This document shows positions 23,019-33,663 of a stretch of DNA of 64,000 nt, in pieces. Where the stretch lies: the NCBI RefSeq assembly GCF_000208865.1, contig NC_018392.1, positions 124,001 to 188,000 on the forward strand, read 5' to 3'. The DNA is from Neospora caninum Liverpool. Its lineage: Eukaryota; Apicomplexa; Conoidasida; Eucoccidiorida; Sarcocystidae. Within the stretch, counting starts at the first letter, position 1. Each line of letters opens with the position of its first letter. Under the pieces are notes generated by a model, which was not told the DNA's origin, searched no databases, and saw only the letters and a list, made by a program, of their open reading frames with translations. Both the position numbers and the translations under genes were made by a program.

Positions 23019-23972
23019 ATGGCGGGAGCAAACAAGGCAATCCGTCGGGACGAGGTCTCGTCGGCTCGTGAAGTTGACGGCCATGTCGGCTCTCCTACGC
23101 CTTCTTCACATGCGGGCCTCATCTCGCGCTTTTGTACCGGTGCGGTGCTTTTGCTAGCCCTGTCCCAGGTTTTCTGTTTTCTGGTGATTTCCGTCTTTGG
23201 TTTCGAAGATCTGCCCTCTCAATCTGAATGGGTTTGTCGGATCGCGGAAGCCGGGCAGCGCTGTGGCGACGTATTTAAGAACGAAGTGACACACGACAAG
23301 GGAGCAATTTGCAGGCCGGGCGATTGTTGTGCAAGGACGGCAATAAGTAGCTCTGGAAATTTAGGAGACATCTGTACCTCGGACAAATTCCAGTGCAGGA
23401 ACCATAAGGACCCGTTCAGTTACGGAAAATGTGATCTGAAGAACCAGTGCCACAAATGCTCGAAGAACTCAAAATGTCACGAGGACACCTCTGAAAATGG
23501 CGGTGTCTGGTGTCAATGCCCTCCTGGAGGTCAGGGCACAGGCATCACCTGCAACATTGATCCCTGCAAAGGCAATCCGTGCAACAACGGCATCTGCTCA
23601 CAAAAAAAGAACAACCCATCTGAATTTGAATGCCAGTGCTATCCTGGTTACACCCTCGTGGAAGACAACTTGGGGAGGTACAAGGCCTGTGTTGACTACT
23701 GTGGAACTGGGATTTGCGGCGAGGGGGCGTTACGATGCATAAACGGCGAATCACAACACATGTGTATCTGCAAAAAAGGCTACGTGAACCAGCGACTGAA
23801 CGGCTTCGACACTTGCGTGAAGCCTGACTTATGCTCGGTCCAGCCATGTGGCAGACCTAACGCAGTCGTGTCGTGCAAAACGACCTCGGCAACGACGTAC
23901 GATTGCGAGTGTCAGGCGGGATTCAAAAAGCAAAAACTCAATGGCCGTCCATACTGCGCCGCTGCTGTTTAA
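23019..23972 (+). CDS. Secreted CBL-EGF microneme-type protein, paralog B (MIC3/MIC8 family-like)
   Basis: Single exon, 317 aa. The ATG at 23019 gives a 36-residue polar n-region and then a hydrophobic core at about 41-60 (GAVLLLALSQVFCFLVISVF), read as a signal peptide although its length could also fit a signal anchor. The mature region begins near Phe62. It aligns end to end with paralog A at roughly half identity by eye, with all 32 ectodomain cysteines in register: a CBL-like module from Trp71-Cys73 followed by four EGF-like modules. The gene ends shortly after the last EGF cysteine, with no transmembrane or GPI-like tail. Like its neighbour it would be routed to micronemes or another secretory organelle. 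Micronemal targeting is inferred from the family and not visible in the sequence. Confidence 0.85.
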   Translation: MAGANKAIRRDEVSSAREVDGHVGSPTPSSHAGLISRFCTGAVLLLALSQVFCFLVISVFGFEDLPSQSEWVCRIAEAGQRCGDVFKNEVTHDKGAICRPGDCCARTAISSSGNLGDICTSDKFQCRNHKDPFSYGKCDLKNQCHKCSKNSKCHEDTSENGGVWCQCPPGGQGTGITCNIDPCKGNPCNNGICSQKKNNPSEFECQCYPGYTLVEDNLGRYKACVDYCGTGICGEGALRCINGESQHMCICKKGYVNQRLNGFDTCVKPDLCSVQPCGRPNAVVSCKTTSATTYDCECQAGFKKQKLNGRPYCAAAV

Positions 23973-26900
23973 GAAGGGATCACGCAAAGGGATTGTGGAC
24001 AATGTTGTTAGGGTTTGGCAGCAATTAAGGGTTTTTCTTAATTCGTAAATGGTGTTTGTGAATACAGTACCCTTGGGGATGTTGTCGTCTTCGAGCAACG
24101 GTGCTGCTGAATGACGTACTATTGTCCTAGCATGGCGTGGTTGTGGTGTAACCGCGTTTTTGAAGGACGGAGTAAGAAGCTGTTTATGCGTCCACAGATG
24201 GCAATCGAGATGCATTATCTATGTTCCTTCATGGTGATCGAACACACTTTTCAAGCTCTAAACAATCTAGTTCATTCGTATTGAGCGGGACATGCAGATT
24301 GCGAAAGCAAAGTCGGACGCAGCGCCATCACCGTGCGTGCTTACAGCTTTCCATATGTGTATGAACGCCCGTACCCGGGTGGGTAACGCCGGATGCAGAA
24401 CTGCAGCGAGAATATCGGGGTATCAAATGTCGCATTTCAGGTGGATGTGGGGCTCGAAATGGCCGACGCATATTCCAGCTCTATAGAACTTCTCTTCATG
24501 AATAGCTAGTACTTCGAAACGGTGTGGGCGGCCACATTCGAAATACCAAACTGTCTTGTTTGGTTGTTTCCTGCGAAGCCGGCTTTACCCAAGCTGCAGC
24601 GAACAAGGAGGAATAACCAGCAGACGGATTTCTTTTACAAAGGACAAAATGCAGAGTGTTCCCTAGTCTTACTTTCATGCAATTATGGTAGCATGTTATC
24701 CTTCACCATGCACCAGCAAAATCAGCATAATGCAGGCATTCAGGGAACACCGAGCCTACGTTGTGGAGGCGAAGACCTACTGGCGCCAGCGGCTGCTCTC
24801 GAACTCCTCTTCCCACGACCCCGGAGGTAACAACGGAACAGTGTGCCTGGAGAGACTTCACTAGTCACGATACAGAAAAGCAAGCGATTCTACTGGCCAT
24901 ACAAGCTATCGATTACCAGCTTTCTTTGCCCGAAGTAATTCACAAAATCATCTGCAGGTGTTTGGATGCGGGTCGATGAAAACCTACTCAGCCACTTCTA
25001 GGGAAAATTCTTTCTTGGCGAGCATAGGGATCACTGAATAAAAACCGAGAAGCGGGCAATAGATAGAACCTTCCTTGAGCCCGTTTTCATGTAGGATAGC
25101 TGCTGGTATCTTAGCACCGGAACACACACACTTCTTCCCTTAGCGTAACTATTGGGAGCATGTGGAGGCCGATTCAGCTTTCCAGCATAGAATAAAACCA
25201 CGTGCGTTGCATAACCGTCCCCCCATCGGATTTCTCTCCCAGAAACGGGGAAGAGACAGGATTTGTCTCGTTCGTCCCTTCAGCATTTTACAAGCACTCC
25301 GGCCACTCTGTCTTCTTGATTTCTCGGTCCTCCCTCAACAGAATTTATCAATTGGCCTGCAAGCGTCATCCCTGCAAAACAGGACCGCCTAACCGGAATC
25401 TCCACTGTTTTGTGGTGACAAGTCAATGGCAGTAGCAATCACATAACCCGGGCCGCTCCCTGTCTGAAACGCAGTGGGGCTGGTTTAACGCCAGTAGCCA
25501 TACCCTAGTTCTGTACGTCAGGTCGGACAGAGACACGCGCTGAAGGATCTTGTTCGAGTCTGTTCACATTAGCAGAAGGACGGAACAGATCTCCGACACG
25601 TCCACACAACAATGCAAACTCAGAAGTTCCGCGATCTTGCGCCGTTTGATAAGTTGCGCACTCGCAAACGCGTTGTTGTTGCTGTCCATCTCCTGATTTG
25701 TAGCTGAGTGTCCCACAGTCAAGGTTGCTTTGCCGTAAATGAATGGTTGACCGGATAACCAGGTTGTTGCTCTGGTATTTCTGATTCCTGACATAGCTTG
25801 ATATTCGCTACACTGTACGGCGCAGCGCGGCCGCATCAAAACAGGAAAGCATGCTCCGGCGAAGCTTGCCCTTCTGCTGGGTGCTATGCAGTGGAGGGCG
25901 CACATGCGTTTCTGCTTCATCGACGCGTAGCCAAAGAATCGATTAGACTGATGGGGCTTCAGATAAACCGATTGCATAGCGGCATGTCCAGCACGAGACA
26001 GCGATGCTCAAGTCGTATGCATGCAGACCCGCTGCTTCTATCGGGGGGGGGGGCCCTTCGAACAGCGGGAACAGAGGGGCGGCTTTACCTTGTGAACCAG
26101 ATTGAAGAAATGTCGTGGTCCCAGCATAAAAAAATACAACAGTCCTGGAGCAGCCTTGACTTGCTGACAGAGAGCTGTACGTACAGTCGGGCTCGGCGGT
26201 GGGACGCGAGTGGAGTTCGACGCTGTTGCTGAGTCTTGAGCTGGACGCCGCGAGACATCTGCGTGCGTGGCAGTTCTACTTCTTCTCTGCCATGCGCCTT
26301 CCCAAGCTTCTGCCAATGCCACGGATGTGTCCTTTGTGCCGGTGAAGTCGCGCATTCTACACATCTCTGGCCTTTTCGTGGCAACCGTGCGTTCACGGGC
26401 CCCAGGCTTCTGAGGCCGCTCCAGGGCTCTCCGGCCACGCTCAGGAATTTCAGGGAGCTGAGCTCATGCAGTGCTTGTTATGTGTCGGATTGTTTTTTCA
26501 AGTACCCGTGAATCCGCGGTTCAATTGTTGATCGTCTGGGAAACGTCACCAGATGGTGTGCTTTCAGCTTCACGCAAATTCGATGTGGGTGTGCGTGTTT
26601 TCATCGTCGCTTGGTACGGCAAACGCAGTTCTTAGGCGGAATCTTGAGACAGTCGCCTCCTCTGCAAACTGTATGCTGTTGAAACTCGTTGCGTCACACT
26701 CTTTTGGGCGTTTCTGTTTTTGAAGTTTCTTTCCTCTCCGCTCGAGAGTCTCGGCCCCACCGACTGGAGGACTCCATTCGGGAGCTCGACGCGTAGATCC
26801 TTTCTGCATTTGCTGCTCACTCCGCGGTTTTGCCACCTGAAGGCTGTCAGCGGCTGAGCGAACTCCCGCGTGAATTCTCGATCTTTGGAGCTGTGGAAGC

Positions 26901-26994
26901 AAATCACCCTTCGTGCGACGCTTGTTCGCTGCTGTGCGGGACAAGCCGCAAACTTCCACGAATCGACACTGAATTCCTCCTCTTTGTTCAAGTA
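23973..26994. other. Intergenic region upstream of DBR1
   Basis: 3.0 kb. Open frames are short and show no family resemblance. A G11 homopolymer lies at 26043-26053 and a TGCATGC element at 26018-26024. The last few hundred bases before 26995 are the likely DBR1 promoter and 5' UTR. Confidence 0.55.
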
Positions 26995-29900
26995 ATGAAG
27001 GTGCGCCTTTGCACTCTCCCTTTCCCGGTTCTTTCCTTTCTCTGTCTATCCTTCTTCATTTTCTCCCGTGTGTGCCCCTGCTCTCGCTTCCTGCTAGTTT
27101 CGCCGCGCTACCGGCGCGCAAGTGCGTCGTGCGTTCTCGTAGTTTCTGAGGCGACCTCAGCCGACGCATCCTGATTTTTTGGGAGGGAATAGAGGCCACA
27201 AGAAATCGTTCTCCTTACTTTCAGCCCTGAAAGTCCGAGACGGAGGCAGCAAGTGCCGCCATTCGTTTGGGACGGAGTTGGGAGGCACCGGGGAGCGAGC
27301 TGGCCTAGCAGCACGTGAACCCTCGGTTTTGTCTCCATATCTGTCACCGTCTCTACACCCGTGGACGAGAGCCGCGTCTTGTCTGCAGTAACTCCGAAAT
27401 CACGAGACCACCACGGGGAGAGAGTTGTTTTCGTTGGAACTTGACGGCTGGTATCGTCCACCTGGACACACGACGTTTGTTCACTCCTTCGTGACAGACA
27501 CCGGAGACTCCGCACAGAGCGAAGGAGCCTGCGCATCTCCAGCTTTTCACATTTGCATCCGCGTGTTTTTGGCGTTCGCTTCCCCGGAGTCGGGTTGTTG
27601 ATGGCATGCAAAGATCTTTGTCTCCTCGCTGGGGGCTCCAGGCGCCAGTCTGTGGGTCTGTCGAGTGAAAACAGAGATTTGTTGTGCTGCCACTGGGGAA
27701 CGACACGTCGACACCATCGACTCTCGCGGGTCGTGTGCTGGTCTTTTCGGTACAGATTGCTATCGAAGGCTGTTGCCATGGCGAGCTGGACGCAATCTAT
27801 AGTTCCCTGGCCCAAATTGAGGAGGTCCACAAAATAAAGGTTGATCTTCTTATTTGCTGCGGCGATTTCCAGGTGCGAACCCGCTGGAAACTGGATTCAC
27901 AACTGGCGGTTCTCCGCACCAGAAATCAAGCGTCTTTACACCGAGTGTTCGTGCCGACTGGCGATCGCCTGTCACTCTGCGGCCGTGAAGCGAACTTCTT
28001 ATCGTATTTCTAGTCGAACTTGAAAGAAGCCGTTACCCTTCATTCGCTAGCCTGTCGAGCTGCATCGGAAAGGTGTCGCAGACCGGCGTCGCCAACTGTG
28101 TGGGATGACTCCTTCTTTTCCCCCGCAGTGTTGCTGTCAGAAAGTCCAGAGTCGGCGGAGAAAAAAGAGGATGAATGGGCAACACGCGTGAAAGAAGAGG
28201 CTCTGGGTTTCACGGTCGAGTCGAACTGCGCCCAAAAAAACTGCAGTGGCGGTGTCCTTCGCAGTCTCGTTTTACAGGATAGTCAACTGCCGTTGTTGCG
28301 ATCGTAGGCTGAGGCAAGTCTTTCGCACCTCCCGTCCCGTCACAGACGACAAGAAAGAGGACGACCCGGCGCGTGACGCCAGGCCGAAGGTGCGCAAAGT
28401 ATCCCTGGGAATGCCTGGTCATTTTGGAGTGTATGTGGACTTGCCGCTGTCGTTTCCTCCAGTGCGTCCGGGACTCGAATGACCTTCAGTACCTCGCGTG
28501 CCCGCCCAAGTACCGCGATCTGCGCGACTTCCCGGCGTACTTCCGCGGCGAGAAGGAGGCTCCGTGTCTGACGGTCTTCGTCGGCGGCAACCATGAAGCC
28601 CCGAGTGTCCTACGCGAACTGTACGTCCACGAACTGGTGATCGCGTGGCCGCGAGCGCAAACGCGTGCCTGCAGAGCTGTCGACGTGTTGCCATCAAGGT
28701 TGCCCTCGTGGCGTTCGCTCTCGGTTGTCTGTAGCCTGGTGCCAAAAACGGTTTTCCGTTGTGTGTCGCAAGGAATTCGAACGTCTCAGAACCGTGCTCT
28801 CCGTGCATGCTTCACACCTCGCACATCCGTGGCATGAGAGAACATGCCGTGATTAACTAGCCGGTCGTAGAAAGCTCCTCCACCGTCTGTCGCAAGATGG
28901 CGATACGCGGGTTCATCTAAATACCCCGATATGTGCATCTGTTGAAAAAGAGGCACTGGCTGTGGAGACGCAGCTTTCTCATGCAAGGAGGGCGATGCGA
29001 ATGCCGGGGTGCGACTTTTCTCTTTAGACACTCTGGGATGCAGAGCCTTCAGAGGTTTTTCACTGCTCTGTGCATCCGCCTGTTTCCTCTCTGTCCATTC
29101 TCGCCGTCTGCCTCTTCGTGTGCAGATACTACGGCGGCTGGGTGGCGCCCAAAATCTTCTACCTCGGCCACGCAGGCGTGATCAACGTAGGAGGCGTGCG
29201 GATTGCGGGGCTGTCGGGGATTTACAAGCCCAAGGATTTCCGGAAAGGTACGCAGGGAGAAAGGCCACGCGCTCGGACGGCCTCCGACGGATGGCGCAAA
29301 AGGAACGCAGACAAGGAAGTCCTCCCTCCGCCAGTCGTCCTGACGCAACAGGTCCCCCCCAACTCCTCTGCACAGACGCCTGCAGTTGAATCGCTCCGAG
29401 ACTCGCAGTGAGACTCTGGAGTTGTCTGCCACTGCCTAAACTCGTGTCTGTGGGAGTGGAGCCTCTAGAAGCGAGGCATACCCCGTTCGCTGTCGAGCGT
29501 TTTCCCTTCCACCAGGGAGACGATTCGGACAGAAAACGCGCAAAGACTTTGATGTGCCGCGCCTCTCCCGTTGCTGGCCATCGGAAGCTCCGCCGGGTGC
29601 GGCCTTCAGGGAGAGAGACCGGGGCACAGGACACGCGGGGAGAAGCGTGCAAAAAACACGACTGGTCACAGAGCCTTGGCAGTTGGAACAGCCCCGAGAC
29701 GTTTGTCCTTGCCGCAGGCTACTTCGAAAAACCCCCGTACGATGAAGATACCATGCGAAGTGCCTATCATGTTCGCGAATTCGAAATCGCCAAGCTCAGC
29801 GAGGTGAGTGCGGCGGCGAGGAAACAGCCAGTTCGTGGGCTGACCCGGGGCCTCAGAGTGCATCCTTTCTGCGCGAAGCGCGAAGAGAACACGCCGCCGC

Positions 29901-32513
29901 ATGCCGCGTGAGCGCGCAGTCGAGCCTCGGGACGCCCTGCCTAACCGTAGTCGAGACAAACAGCCTCAGTCTGCAGCTGGCGTCTCTCCAGTTGTTGCCC
30001 GTGGAACAGGCTCTCGATATAAGTCTATGCAGACGACGAGGGGAAATCCTCTGGGTGGTATCGGCGCAGAACCCCCACGAGGACCAAATGGTTTTGTGTT
30101 GTGACACGAGGTCAGTCCGTGTCTCTCGCCCTTGGCATCAAATGCAACGGACGGTGGAAACGTCACGCGGCAGAGAAACGCGTGCCCATCTCATTCGCTC
30201 TCTCGGCATCCACGCCGTCCCCGTTGGATTTAAGCTTTTTTTTTGTTCCCGCGAACACCCGCGACACTTCGTGGAACGCCGCTGGCGTCGAGTCTCCACT
30301 CGCGAATTTCCCTCTGTGCGGTGTATGTGCAGCTGTCGGGTCCCGTGGATGTCGTGGCGACACACGACTGGCCGGAAGGCATCTATGAGTTCGGCGACAA
30401 AGCCGAACTTCTACGCTGCAAACCGTATCTGGAGAAAGACATCAGAGACCATGAGCTCGGCAATCCACACACGATGGAGCTGCTGAAAAAGCTGAAACCG
30501 TGAGGCGTGCCCGTGTGTTGCGGCTGTAGCTTTCTCGCACGGTCCTGGAGAAGGGGAACCCGCCTCAGAAGACGCGTGTCGGGGGTGAAGCTAGGACAGG
30601 CGTCTCCCCTCTTGGCACCCTTTCCACGTCCCGAAGGGTTGCGATCCCCCACAATTAGAAACCTTTTGCGGGGGAAGAAGCGAGATCGTGGTTCTCGCTT
30701 CTAGAAAAAGCGAGAAAGGCCGCGTTGTCGTGGAATCAGAGGGAACCCACTGAACAGAGCGAGATCGCCGCTTGTTCTCGATTTCTGGCAATGCGTTGCA
30801 CGCAACAGGATTAACTTTTGGTATCGCGTGCGTTGCGGTTCAGGGCGTTTTGGTTCGCCGCGCACCTTCACGCCCGGTTCGCTGCGGTGTACGTCCACCC
30901 AGGACCAGAGGGCAAGGCGACGCGCTTCCTCGCTCTTGACAAAGTTCTGCCTCGTCGCGACTTTCTTCAAATCCTGGACGTGGACCCGCGGCTGCCTGCC
31001 GGCTACGTGCAGGAACTGTCGCCTGAGCGCGTTCCCCGCCATTCTCCCCCGGCAATCTGGTACTGGCGAAGAAGTCGAACCGTCTGCGTGCGCAAGTGAA
31101 CTGAGTGGACAGAGCCGGTTCTCGGCGCGCTCGCGCGGACCCCGCGTCCACGCCCGTGCTCTTTTCTTGTATCGCGGCGAGTTCGTCTTTAACCGCGTTA
31201 TGGGGACATGCGTTGTCGGCGACGTCTCGGCTCATAAGAAGCGGAGGCGGCATCGGCCACCCTCCGCAGCGGTAGTTCAGCGGTGCTTCGCGTCTGTGTC
31301 TCTCGAGTGTCTCACGGAATCTCTCCCGTGTCTTCGCTGCTGAGTTGGCCACTCCAAGTGGATTGGCGCCCATGCTGAGGCGAGGCCGGCTCCGGCGCGT
31401 CTCTCTGGCTCCGAATAAGTGCGGTGAGTGCGCTGTGTGCTTCCGGTGTCTGGACAGCTACGACGAGGAGTGGTTAGCGATTCTCCGAGCGAACCAGCGC
31501 GCGATTCCTTTGGGCAGGGCGCTGCAGAAATCGAGCGCCGCAAAGTAAGAGCGGCGTCGATACGAAGCGCCGGTTTTAAAACGGTGCTACCGAAAGAACG
31601 TGGAGGCATACACATCTCCAGTGCCCTGGCCTCAGCGAGACAGTCGCCGCTCTAGGTCGTGCCCTGTCCTGCCCAGCTAGGTCGCCCCGCGCATGCGCTC
31701 TCAGTGTCGCCCCCACCCCCCCCCCCCCCTCCGCTTCTCTCGGAAGATTTCAAGTGAGCGGCAGACCGTGCTTCTGTGTGTGGCGCAGAGGCCCGAGTCA
31801 CGAGGACCTTGCGGCAGTGAAGAGAAACTTGGACGCTGCGGATCTCCCGCGACGACGGCTCCCCCGCCGGCCTGCGCTTCGACTGGAAACGCACGCAGGC
31901 GACACCGCGACTGAAAGCGGTCTGGGAAAAAGCGGCCGGGGGGCTACAGCAGGCAGCGCGACAGCCGCCGCGCGAGGAGAGAGATGCGGCGAGGAGCGCA
32001 GTCACGGGGCGCCGGGAAGGGAGGGCGGCGAGACAGAAACGGGCGCGCCGGAGTCGACGCGAAGCGGAGACACGGCCGGCGAGAGAAAGTCGGGTGGCGA
32101 GGACGCGCACGAGGAGTGGGGATTCGAATGGCCGAATTGGGAAGACCCGCGGGCGCCGTACAGAGATCTGAAGCGCCAGCGCCTGTTCTTGTTGAAGGTT
32201 CTCGGCTATGGCGAAGTCGACGACAAGTTCGGCGATGGACTCGAACCAGGTAAGACACTTTACGGCGTTTTGGAAAACGTTTTCCCATATCTCTACACGG
32301 AAAGCGCCGTGCTGGGTGGACAAGAAGGCTCCAAGGGGAGACGTTTTCTCGCGTAACAGACACGTCGCGTCAGCCTTTTTGCTGCGACCGTTTGATCTTG
32401 CAGCGGTTGAGGACATCGACATCTCCGTCGACTGGAGCCCCGCGAATCACGCACCCCCGAAAACGGAAGAAGTTGATATATGTCTAGATATTTCAGACGA
32501 AGAGACGAGCTAA
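26995..32513 (+). CDS. DBR1: RNA lariat debranching enzyme
   Basis: Ten exons join in phase: 26995-27000, 27756-27872, 28463-28620, 29126-29247, 29718-29803, 30333-30499, 30844-31059, 31458-31544, 31747-32249 and 32404-32513, giving 523 aa. Exon 1 encodes only Met-Lys, spliced to [12 protein letters not shown]. The metallophosphoesterase signature is complete: GCCHGELD (7-14), CCGDFQ (36-41), GGNHE (82-86), THDW (173-176) and AHLH (225-228). DBR1-specific blocks are also present ([42 protein letters not shown]). DBR1 cleaves the 2'-5' branch bond of excised intron lariats in the nucleus, a sensible load in such an intron-rich genome. Exon 9 adds ~100 low-complexity residues before the conserved [23 protein letters not shown] segment. 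The join of exons 7 and 8 (TG|gtactg donor) is the weakest. The gene is convergent with bystin. Confidence 0.92.
31716..31729. repeat. C14 homopolymer in the DBR1 exon 9 acceptor tract
   Basis: A run of fourteen C lies 17 bases upstream of the exon 9 acceptor and forms part of its polypyrimidine tract. Its length is prone to sequencing error. Similar C runs are at 37615-37626 and 63889-63901. Confidence 0.85.
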
Positions 32514-33663
32514 AGGCCTCACTGACCTGCCTCTCCTCTTCAGCGGGCGCCGAGGAAAGAAACAGTCGACAGTTCGCTAGTGTGGTTTAAGAAATCGATC
32601 GCACTCGGCCTCCCGTCCCACAAGCTCTTCGGCTACACCAAGGCGCCTTATTACCCCGGGAGACACCCACACGCCTGGTGGCTAGGCAGCTTTCGTTTGA
32701 AGCCCCAGCTCCTTTTTTTGCGGTAGCGCAACGCAGTGAAGGAAGGTCGAGCGTTTCCTGTTCTCTGCGGTGATACTTGCACAGGTGTTCACCTCGAAAA
32801 TCGGTGTCGCGCTTGTCTTACGAATGCGGAGAATGGCCTTCTTAAACCGCGAACTCACGAAAACAAACGCCGATTTTGACGGCGACGAGCCGCGCTACAG
32901 AAGTGCATATACCTGGAGCTCCAATCGCTCTCGTTCCCCCAACCTGAGAGACGGGTCGAACTCCGCAGTCGCTCTCGTGCAGAGTTATCGCTCGTCTCTC
33001 CTGCTGTTCCATTTACATGGCATCCCTTCCCCGTTTTTGTTGCACTACCCTGTGTGTACGTATGTGTGCTTAGCCACGCTGCTGTTTCAGGGGGAGCAGT
33101 CTTTCGCGAGAGTTCAGTGTCCAGCAAACGTCTACAGTGCGCCTACACACCCATCGGGGGCCGGATGCGCCAAGCCTTGCGGCGGAAAACCACGTAGTTC
33201 CGCGTAGAGTGTGTTTTAAGGATTTAAAAAGTTTCCACTTCAAAAGACAAAAAATCAGTCTCCACTCGAGGAGGAAAGGAGACTACCTGTTGCAATGTGT
33301 GCGAGACGGACTGAGGTGTCTGCCGCCCCTGCGTTGGGAGAATCAGGCTATATACATAGCATTCACGCGTTCGCATCAGAGATGATCTCAGCGAGATTCC
33401 CAAATGTGAAATTCATCATCAACCGCAGCAGGGGGGACAGCGTATACCTCTCGTCCACTTCTCGCGCGAAGTAACCTGTGTGGATGTGGCGCCACTTTCC
33501 ATATACCGACAGCACTGCGGTGCACGGGTGGTCCCCAGAAACCCGAAGATTTCTTTCCCGGAAAAACTGTGCAAAAACTGAGCAACGCGAACACGCGAAA
33601 ACGAGGTTTCGGGTCAGTCTGTCTCGATCCAGGGGTCGGCGGAAACGCGTCAAAACCTGAGAA
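32514..33663. other. Convergent 3' regions of DBR1 (+) and bystin (-)
   Basis: 1.15 kb between two stop codons. It holds both 3' UTRs. One plus-strand segment, 32544-32726, follows a CTCTTCAG acceptor-like site and stays open for 60 codons with protein-like content (see findings). Otherwise nothing is supported. Confidence 0.6.

Noticed and set aside
26041..26438. Minus-strand frames with Arg-rich content near a G homopolymer
   Set aside because: Short, overlapping in two frames, and without splice or family support.
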